NCBI GenBank assembly: GCA_024275815.1
Contig: JAJRYI010000365.1
Span: 1-6,341 of the forward strand
DNA length: 6,341 nucleotides
Direction: 5' to 3'
DNA from: Actinomycetes bacterium
GTDB lineage: Bacteria > Actinomycetota > Acidimicrobiia > Spongiisociales > UBA5794
A program made the translations under genes and the position numbers. The notes beneath the pieces are model-generated. The model ran no database searches, was not told the DNA's origin, and was given only the letters and a program-made list of their open reading frames with translations. Shown one piece after another: positions 1-5,055 of the stretch (the stretch's first letter is position 1; each line of letters opens with the position of its first letter).

Positions 1-1
1 A

Positions 2-622
2 AAGACGACGTTCTTCAACCTCGTGGCGGGGCGCATCGCCCCAACAGAGGGCAAGATCATCTACCGGGACCAGGACATCACCGGGCTGCCACCGCACCGC
101 CGCGCGCGCCTAGGGATGGGCCGCACGTTCCAACGGACGAACTTGTTCCCGTCGTTGAGTGTCTGTGAGAACATCCGTCTCGGGGTTCTCGCCCAGACCG
201 AACACGCGCCGAAGTTCATCACACCCGTCGAGCGCTTCCCCGAGATCGAGGCCCGTGTCGACGAGCTCCTCGAACGCTTCAGCCTGGGGGAGCGTGCCAA
301 TACAGAGGTCCACGAGCTGTCCTACGGAGAACAGAGGCAACTCGAGATAGCGGTGGCCGTCGTGGGTGACCCCGCGCTGCTCCTCCTCGACGAGCCGACC
401 GCAGGCATGTCACCGGCCGAGACGTCGTCTATCACGGGCATCATCGAGAGCCTCCCACGAGAGGTCACCCTGCTCGTCATCGAACACGACATGGATGTCG
501 TGTTCACCCTGGCCGACCGGATCACCGTTCTGCACCACGGAGAGGTCATCGCCGATGGCGCCCCTCCCGAAGTGAGGGACGATCCGAAGGTCATCGAGGT
601 GTACTTCGGAGGTGGCGTCTGA
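2..622 (+). CDS. livG: Branched-chain/aromatic acid ABC transporter ATP-binding protein, LivG type (5' partial)
   Basis: ATPase subunit of a HAAT-family importer, acting at the inner face of the membrane with LivF, two permeases and a solute-binding protein. The window opens inside the gene: reading from base 2 gives KTTFFNLVAG, the Lys-Thr end of Walker A, so about 40 N-terminal residues are missing and 206 remain. Visible motifs are the Q-loop (GRTFQR, near base 121), the ABC signature LSYGEQ (317-334), Walker B ending LLLLDEPTAG (DEPT at 389-400) and the H-loop VIEHDMD (about 476-496). The end, ADGAPPEV..DPKVIEVYFGG, is typical of LivG. A GTG at 23 is not the start, since homology continues upstream of it. 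The TGA stop shares one base with the livF start, so the two are translationally coupled. True substrate is unknown; the neighbouring genes suggest an aromatic acid rather than leucine (inference). Confidence 0.93.
   Translation, partial: KTTFFNLVAGRIAPTEGKIIYRDQDITGLPPHRRARLGMGRTFQRTNLFPSLSVCENIRLGVLAQTEHAPKFITPVERFPEIEARVDELLERFSLGERANTEVHELSYGEQRQLEIAVAVVGDPALLLLDEPTAGMSPAETSSITGIIESLPREVTLLVIEHDMDVVFTLADRITVLHHGEVIADGAPPEVRDDPKVIEVYFGGGV
608..612 (+). promoter_or_regulatory. Ribosome binding site for livF
   Basis: GGAGG lies 9 bases before the ATG at 622 and 12 before the alternative in-frame ATG at 625. The spacing favours 622, and the site sits inside the last codons of livG, consistent with translational coupling. 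Confidence 0.6.
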
Positions 623-1320
623 TGATGCGTGTGCAGGATGTTCATGCCTACTACGGGGACAGCCACATCCTCCAGGGCGTGAATCTCGAGGTGGGTGAGG
701 GTGAGGTCGTCGCCCTCCTCGGTCGCAACGGCATGGGGAAGACGACCACGATCTCGGCCATCATGGGTCTCGTCCCTCCGCGAAGCGGGTCGATTCGCTT
801 CGGTGACGAGGAACTCGTCGGTCGCCCCCCGTTCGAGATAGCGAACCTCGGAATCGGCCTCGTGCCCCAGGGGCGGAGGCTCTTCCCCGAACTCACCGTC
901 CGCGAGAACCTGACCCTTGCTGAACGGCCGGGCAGAGATGGGGGAAGATGGACGCTGGAACGGATCCACGACCTGTTTCCCATACTCGATCGCCGAGGTG
1001 AGGTGTATGCCGGGCGCCTCAGCGGAGGTGAGCAGCAGATGGCCGCCATCGCACGCGCCCTCCTCACGAACCCGCGCCTCATCCTGCTCGATGAACCATC
1101 CGAGGGGCTTGCGCCGCTCATCGTCGAAGAGATCGGACGCGTGATCGCCGAGTTGGGGACCGAGGGGTTGTCGATACTCCTCGTCGAACAGCACCTCCCG
1201 ATGGCGACCGGCATTGCAGATCGGGTGTACATCATGTCGAAGGGCACCATGGTGTATGAGGGGACACCGACCGAGCTGCTTGCAGATGACGAGGCGAGAG
1301 CCAAACACCTCGGCGTTTGA
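622..1320 (+). CDS. livF: Branched-chain/aromatic acid ABC transporter ATP-binding protein, LivF type
   Basis: Second ATPase of the same HAAT importer, expected to pair with LivG to power uptake. The 232 residues match the usual LivF length (about 230-240). In order: Walker A GRNGMGKT (residues 34-41), Q-loop VPQGRRLFPELTVRENL (Q83), signature LSGGEQQ (133-139), Walker B LILLDEPSEGLAP (D157, E158) and the H-loop histidine H191 in LLVEQH. The DEPSEGLAP form and the ending YEGTPTELLADDE separate LivF from LivG. All catalytic residues are present. The start overlaps the livG stop by one base. Permease and binding-protein genes are not in the window and probably lie upstream. Assignment to the Liv/HAAT family is firm. 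An aromatic-acid substrate is inferred only from the box and hcr genes downstream; such transporters are known beside aromatic-degradation genes in other bacteria. Confidence 0.95.
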   Translation: MMRVQDVHAYYGDSHILQGVNLEVGEGEVVALLGRNGMGKTTTISAIMGLVPPRSGSIRFGDEELVGRPPFEIANLGIGLVPQGRRLFPELTVRENLTLAERPGRDGGRWTLERIHDLFPILDRRGEVYAGRLSGGEQQMAAIARALLTNPRLILLDEPSEGLAPLIVEEIGRVIAELGTEGLSILLVEQHLPMATGIADRVYIMSKGTMVYEGTPTELLADDEARAKHLGV

Positions 1321-1369
1321 CGGCTGTGCACCCGGCACGATCTCGCCACCTGGGGGCTCATCTCCCTGG

Positions 1370-1375
1370 TACGAT
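1370..1375 (+). promoter_or_regulatory. Candidate -10 element for a leaderless boxC transcript
   Basis: TACGAT (TANNNT consensus) ends 7 bases before the A of the boxC ATG at 1382, the position where transcription would begin on or beside the start codon. No Shine-Dalgarno sequence is visible in front of that ATG, which agrees with a leaderless message. No convincing -35 hexamer is found 16-18 bases upstream, and CGAT-containing words are common in this window, so this is a hypothesis only. Confidence 0.3.
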
Positions 1376-1381
1376 CGCCCG

Positions 1382-2218
1382 ATGAACGTCGACTTTCGCA
1401 CCCATCCTGATCGGTACAGACACTGGCATCTCACCGTCACCGGGGAGGTCGCTCGACTCGGTATGGACGTCGACGAAGCCGGTGGCCTCGGTCCCTGGGA
1501 GCTGAAGATGAACTCCTACGATCTCGGAGTCGACATCGAGCTCTACGACGCCGTTCAGCGCCTCCGGTTCGAACATCCGGAGGTGAAAGTCGTCGTGATC
1601 GAGTCCCTCAAGGAACGGATCTTCTGCGCCGGCGCCAACATCAAGATGCTCGGCTGCTCGACCCACCCGGAGAAGGTCAACTTCTGCAAGTTCACCAATG
1701 AAACACGCAACGGGATAGAGGACGCGAGCGACAACTCCCAACAGCGCTACCTCGCAGCGATCAACGGAAGCGCAGCCGGTGGCGGGTACGAACTGGCGCT
1801 TGCGGCAGATCACATCATTCTCGTCGACGACGGTACGGCGTCGGTCGCCCTCCCCGAGGTGCCGCTCCTTGCCGTACTGCCGGGAACCGGTGGTCTCACT
1901 CGCCTGCTCGACAAGCGATTCGTTCGACGTGACCTCGCCGACGTGTTCTCCACCGTCGAGGAGGGTATCAAGGGTCGCAAGGCCGTCGAATGGCGGCTCG
2001 TGGACGAGACGATCCCCACGTCCCGGTTCGCTGCCGGTGTCGATGAGCGGCTTGCAGAGATGGCGATGACGAGCGATCGGCCCTCAGAGGGCCCGGGGAT
2101 CGAACTCACCCCACTGAAGCGAGAGATCACCGACACGACGATCAGGTACCCCTCGCTCGAGATCGAACTCGACCGCGACCTGGCCACGGCGACGATCGTC
2201 ATCCACGGCCCCACCTAA
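1382..2218 (+). CDS. boxC: Benzoyl-CoA-dihydrodiol (2,3-epoxybenzoyl-CoA) lyase BoxC, N-terminal part, ended by in-frame TAA
   Basis: BoxC cleaves the ring of 2,3-epoxybenzoyl-CoA by hydrolysis, giving 3,4-dehydroadipyl-CoA semialdehyde and formate in the cytoplasmic aerobic benzoyl-CoA pathway. This part gives 278 residues. It starts VDFRTHPDRYRHW and carries the BoxC-specific NSYDLGVDIEL (from N44), then a crotonase fold: CAGANI oxyanion-hole segment (82-87), VNFCKFTNETRNG, GSAAGGGYELALA (129 on), and LPEVPLL (E159) followed by LPGTGGLTR. ATG 1382 is chosen because the family N-terminus begins just there; the frame is open back to 1214 but the upstream residues look unlike BoxC. TAA at codon 279 stops it, yet BoxC homology resumes at once in the same frame. 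Together with the downstream part the gene spans 548 sense codons, the usual BoxC length of about 550. It is therefore one boxC with a nonsense codon: a mutation, a sequencing error or, less likely, readthrough. Confidence 0.88.
   Translation: MNVDFRTHPDRYRHWHLTVTGEVARLGMDVDEAGGLGPWELKMNSYDLGVDIELYDAVQRLRFEHPEVKVVVIESLKERIFCAGANIKMLGCSTHPEKVNFCKFTNETRNGIEDASDNSQQRYLAAINGSAAGGGYELALAADHIILVDDGTASVALPEVPLLAVLPGTGGLTRLLDKRFVRRDLADVFSTVEEGIKGRKAVEWRLVDETIPTSRFAAGVDERLAEMAMTSDRPSEGPGIELTPLKREITDTTIRYPSLEIELDRDLATATIVIHGPT
2216..2218 (+). other. In-frame TAA nonsense codon inside boxC
   Basis: The codons run GGC CCC ACC TAA GAC CCG CCC, with no shift of frame on either side. A single substitution (for example GAA or CAA to TAA) explains it. 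It falls after the predicted first beta-strand (ATIVIHGP) of the second crotonase-like domain, so it does not sit neatly between domains. Each of the five complete reading units in the window ends in TGA. Confidence 0.9.
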
Positions 2219-3031
2219 GACCCGCCCTCGACTGCGGCCGATGCCGTTGCCCTCGGTGTCGAGTTCTGGCCACTCGAGGTGACCCGATCTCTCGACGACG
2301 CGATCTTGCACCTTCGAACCAATGAGCGAGAGATCGGCACCTGGCTGCTCAAGACACAGGGTGACGTGGATGTGACGGCCGATCACGACGCGTTCCTCCT
2401 CAGCCATGTCGATCACTGGGCCGTGCGCGAGATCGTCCTGTACATCAAGCGAACGCTACGCCGCCTCGATCAGACATCCCGAACCACGTTCACGCTGATC
2501 GAGCCTGGGAGTTGTTTCGTCGGTTGGCTCGCAGAGATCGCTCTCGCAGCAGACCGAAGCTACATGTTGGAAGGGACGTTCGAGGGGTCCGAGCATACCG
2601 AACCGATCTTCCAGCTCACCGGCATGAACGCCGGGCCTCTGACGATGGACAACCACCTCACACGGCTGACGACGCGCTTTTGGGGCAGAGATGATGCCGT
2701 AGCTCGCGTCGAGTCGCTCGTCGGTGAACCCCTCGACGCGGTCGAGGCATCCGACGCTGAGCTCGTCACGTTCGCGTACGACGACATCGACTGGGACGAC
2801 GAACTCCGGCTCGCCATCGAGGAGCGGGCGTCGTTCTCCCCCGATGCCCTCACCGGGATGGAGGCGAACCTTCGCTTCCCCGGGCCTGAGACCATGGAGA
2901 CGAAGATCTTCGGCAGGCTCACTGCCTGGCAGAACTGGATATTCACCCGACCGAACGCATCGGGGTCCGACGGTGCCCTGCAGCGGTACGGCACCGGGCG
3001 TCGCCCCGACTTCGACCGTAAACGAACCTGA
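2219..3031 (+). CDS. boxC: BoxC lyase, C-terminal part, in frame after the TAA
   Basis: Continuation of boxC: 270 residues in the same frame directly after the TAA. It begins DPPSTAADAVALGVEFWPLE and continues SLDDAILHLRTNEREIGTW, a conserved BoxC stretch. GSCFVGWLAEIALAAD (2507-2554) mirrors GSAAGGGYELALAAD of the first half, suggesting a second crotonase-like domain. The end, LTAWQNWIFTRPNA..GALQRYGTG..PDFDRKRT, is the typical BoxC C-terminus, so nothing is missing. The only in-frame start between the TAA and the conserved block is GTG at 2279 (250 residues if used), with no good ribosome binding site, and it would drop 20 family residues. Independent translation is therefore doubtful. If the TAA is real and not read through, this half is probably not made and the gene is a pseudogene. 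Conservation after the stop looks undecayed, pointing to a recent mutation or a base error. boxB starts 14 bases later. Confidence 0.82.
   Translation, partial: DPPSTAADAVALGVEFWPLEVTRSLDDAILHLRTNEREIGTWLLKTQGDVDVTADHDAFLLSHVDHWAVREIVLYIKRTLRRLDQTSRTTFTLIEPGSCFVGWLAEIALAADRSYMLEGTFEGSEHTEPIFQLTGMNAGPLTMDNHLTRLTTRFWGRDDAVARVESLVGEPLDAVEASDAELVTFAYDDIDWDDELRLAIEERASFSPDALTGMEANLRFPGPETMETKIFGRLTAWQNWIFTRPNASGSDGALQRYGTGRRPDFDRKRT
2227..2263 (+). other. Possible RNA stem-loop 8 bases after the boxC TAA
   Basis: CTCGAC (2227-2232) is complementary to GTCGAG (2258-2263). Inside, CGGC (2235-2238) pairs with GCCG (2243-2246) around a CGAT loop. The structure begins 8 bases beyond the stop codon, similar to the spacing of known readthrough-stimulating structures. 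Competing pairings exist, for example CCTCGA 2226-2231 with TCGAGG 2274-2279, and such stems arise easily in GC-rich coding DNA. Confidence 0.2.
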
Positions 3032-3036
3032 GGAGG
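3031..3036 (+). promoter_or_regulatory. Ribosome binding site for boxB
   Basis: A full AGGAGG begins on the last base of the boxC stop codon and lies 9 bases before the boxB ATG at 3046. It supports that start and lets boxB be translated independently of the interrupted boxC. Confidence 0.75.
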
Positions 3037-3045
3037 GACACGCCG

Positions 3046-4512
3046 ATGACCATCGACTCTGTGGACTACTCGACACTGATGCCGAACAACGTCGGTCTCG
3101 CCGACGACCAGAAACTACTGCGGGCCCTCGAGAGGTGGTACCCCAAGTACCTCGAATGGTGGGTCGACATGGGGCCGAGTGGGTTCATCCACGAGACCCC
3201 GTTCCAGGAGGCAGATGTCTGGCTGAGAACCGCAGTGAGTGTTGAACAAGATGGATGGGCGAAGTTCGACTTCGTCAAGATGCCGGAGTACCGCTGGGGG
3301 ATCCTCCTCGCACCCCAAGAGGAGGGGCGCACCATCCCGTTCGGCGAGCACAAGGGCGAGCCTGCGTGGCAGGAGGTTCCAGGAGCGTACCGGGCCATGT
3401 TGAGGCGCCTCATCGTCATCCAGGGAGATACCGAGCCGGCATCCGTCGAACAGCAACGGTTCCTCGGGCGTACCGCACCGTCGTTCTACGACATGCGCAA
3501 CCTCTTCCAGGTCAACGTCGAGGAAGGCAGGCATCTATGGGCGATGGTCTACCTGCTCCAGCGCTACTTCGGCAAAGACGGCCGTGAAGAGGCGGAGGAA
3601 CTGCTGCGGCGCCGCTCGGGGGACGAGGACCGTCCCCGCATGCTCGGCGCCTTCAACGAGGAGACACCCGACTGGCTCTCCTTCTTCCTTTTCACCTACT
3701 TCACAGACCGAGACGGCAAGATGCAACTCGAGGCGCTGGCACAGTCAGGTTTCGACCCGCTGTCGCGAACGTGTCGCTTCATGCTCGCAGAGGAAGCGCA
3801 CCACATGTTCGTTGGGGCCACGGGCGTCGGGCGGATCGTCAAGGCAACCGCAGAAGCGATGCGTGACGCCGGCATCGATGATCCCTACGACACGGAACGG
3901 ATTCGTTCACTCGGCGTCATCGACCTTCCACTCATCCAGAGGAAGCTGAACCTTCACTTCTCCCTCACCCTCGATCTCTTCGGAGCGGAGGAGTCGACGA
4001 ACGCTGCGAACGCCTTCAACTCGGGGCTCAAGGGCCGATACCACGAGACGGTGATCGACGACGATCACCAACTGCTCGACTCGACGTATCCGGTCACCAA
4101 GTACGTCGATGGTGAGTTCCGCCACGTCGACGTACCTGCCCTCAACGCCCTCAACGCGCGCCTCAGGGACGACTACGTTGATGACTGTGCTGGTGGCGTG
4201 AAACGGTGGAACCGCTACATCACCGAGACCGGCGTCGAGTTCGAGCTCACGCTTCCTCACGTTGCTTTCCACCGTCAGATCGGTGAGTTCAACGGTCTCG
4301 CCGTGACACCTGAAGGTGGTGTGATAGACGAGGCAACGTGGGAGTCTCGACGTGGAGACTATCTACCGACGGAGGGTGACAGAGTGTTCATCGAGGAGCT
4401 GATGCAGCAAGTGACGACTCCGGGCGAGTTCGCATCATGGATCGCACCACCTCAGAAGGGTATAGGCGGTCAGCCGGTCGAGTTCGAGTACGTGCAGATC
4501 CCGAACACGTGA
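3046..4512 (+). CDS. boxB: Benzoyl-CoA 2,3-epoxidase, diiron oxygenase subunit BoxB
   Basis: BoxB is the class I diiron oxygenase component that, with the reductase BoxA, uses O2 and reducing equivalents from NADPH to convert benzoyl-CoA to 2,3-epoxybenzoyl-CoA in the cytoplasm. The protein is 488 residues, close to the usual 470-490, and appears intact. The iron ligands of a ferritin-like four-helix bundle can be placed: E130 (in GDTEPAS), E160xxH163 (VEEGRH), D221 (FTDRDGK) and E250xxH253 (AEEAHH). Family signatures include MRNLFQVNVEEGRHLWAMVY (150-169), TPDWLSFFLFTYFTDRDGK (207-225) and the C-terminal region GGVKRWNRYI (383-392). The start follows a strong AGGAGG. The immediate upstream boxC encodes the enzyme acting on its product; boxA is not in the window. 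Since the epoxide product is reactive, an active BoxB beside a dead BoxC would be harmful unless another lyase exists. Assignment is firm. Confidence 0.96.
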   Translation: MTIDSVDYSTLMPNNVGLADDQKLLRALERWYPKYLEWWVDMGPSGFIHETPFQEADVWLRTAVSVEQDGWAKFDFVKMPEYRWGILLAPQEEGRTIPFGEHKGEPAWQEVPGAYRAMLRRLIVIQGDTEPASVEQQRFLGRTAPSFYDMRNLFQVNVEEGRHLWAMVYLLQRYFGKDGREEAEELLRRRSGDEDRPRMLGAFNEETPDWLSFFLFTYFTDRDGKMQLEALAQSGFDPLSRTCRFMLAEEAHHMFVGATGVGRIVKATAEAMRDAGIDDPYDTERIRSLGVIDLPLIQRKLNLHFSLTLDLFGAEESTNAANAFNSGLKGRYHETVIDDDHQLLDSTYPVTKYVDGEFRHVDVPALNALNARLRDDYVDDCAGGVKRWNRYITETGVEFELTLPHVAFHRQIGEFNGLAVTPEGGVIDEATWESRRGDYLPTEGDRVFIEELMQQVTTPGEFASWIAPPQKGIGGQPVEFEYVQIPNT

Positions 4513-4580
4513 TGGGTCGCGGCACGCCGTTCGATCGCCGGGCGGACAGAGCGGTGCGCTACGATGGCTCGGTCCAGGGC

Positions 4581-4585
4581 AGGAG
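4581..4585 (+). promoter_or_regulatory. Ribosome binding site deciding the hcrC start
   Basis: AGGAG lies 5 bases before ATG 4591. The upstream in-frame ATG at 4564 has no comparable site, and the nine extra residues it would add (MARSRAGET) are not expected in this family, which begins directly with the ferredoxin beta-strand. Confidence 0.6.
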
Positions 4586-4590
4586 AGACG

Positions 4591-5055
4591 ATGGAACCGG
4601 TGGAGTTGAACGTCAACGGCACGATCCGCCGTCTGTTCGTCGACCCCCACCGAACGCTGCTCGAGACGTTGAGGGAGGGCCTCTCCTTCACCGGGACGAA
4701 GCACGGGTGTGAACTCGGGGAGTGTGGTGCATGCACGGTCCTTGTCGATGGTGCGCCGATCCTGTCCTGTTTGACACTGACGCTCGACGTGCAGGGTGCC
4801 GAGATCGTCACCATCGAGGGTGTCGGATCGATCGGTGACCCGGACCCCCTTCAACGTTCCTTCTCCGATCACGGTGCAGCACAATGCGGATACTGCACCC
4901 CCGCCATGATCCTCACGGCAACGGCGCTTCTCGAGCAGGTTCCGTCCCCCGATGACGACGTGATCAAGGAAGCGATCGCAGGGAACATGTGCCGTTGCAC
5001 CGGGTATCTCGCGATCGTGAGAGCCATTGCCCAGGCTGGGGAGGCTCGCGAGTGA
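4591..5055 (+). CDS. hcrC: 4-hydroxybenzoyl-CoA reductase gamma subunit ([2Fe-2S] protein), xanthine oxidase family
   Basis: Small iron-sulfur subunit that passes electrons between the flavin or ferredoxin side and the molybdenum site of a heterotrimeric hydroxylase-type enzyme. From ATG 4591 it has 154 residues, normal for the family (150-165). The N-terminal plant-type ferredoxin domain holds C40, C45, C48 and C60 (KHGCELGECGACTVLVDG). The C-terminal four-helix domain holds C99, C102, C134 and C136 (QCGYCTPAMI and GNMCRCTGY). All eight cluster ligands are present. The protein overlaps hcrA by four bases (GTGA), a tight coupling. By itself this subunit could belong to any xanthine-oxidase-family enzyme (CoxS, isoquinoline oxidoreductase and others); the HcrC call rests on the alpha subunit next door and on the boxBC context. 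An alternative start at 4564 would add nine residues. Confidence 0.82.
   Translation: MEPVELNVNGTIRRLFVDPHRTLLETLREGLSFTGTKHGCELGECGACTVLVDGAPILSCLTLTLDVQGAEIVTIEGVGSIGDPDPLQRSFSDHGAAQCGYCTPAMILTATALLEQVPSPDDDVIKEAIAGNMCRCTGYLAIVRAIAQAGEARE
5038..5044 (+). promoter_or_regulatory. Ribosome binding site for hcrA
   Basis: GGGGAGG lies 7 bases before the GTG at 5052, inside the end of hcrC. This supports the GTG start and the four-base overlap. Confidence 0.6.

Noticed and set aside
1214..1381. Upstream in-frame extension of boxC to ATG 1214
   Set aside because: It would overlap livF out of frame by over 100 bases, and the added residues are cysteine/arginine-rich and unlike BoxC. The family N-terminus fits ATG 1382.
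1321..1381. Intrinsic terminator between livF and boxC
   Set aside because: I found no GC-rich inverted repeat followed by a T-run in the 61 bases; the same holds for the 78-base gap at 4513-4590.
322..1440. Long open frame of 372 codons on the minus strand across livG, livF and the start of boxC
   Set aside because: It is antisense to two ATPase genes with complete motif sets; its translation shows no recognisable domain. Long antisense frames are expected in GC-rich codon-biased DNA.
2216..2218. TAA reassigned as a sense codon in this organism
   Set aside because: Only one in-frame TAA occurs in the window, no other coding region contains one, and TGA clearly terminates the other genes. 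A single case is better explained by mutation or error.
4560..4565. TACGAT before hcrC as a second -10 element
   Set aside because: It would give a short leader containing the AGGAG site, but no -35-like sequence is present and CGAT words are frequent here. The evidence is weaker than for the boxC element.
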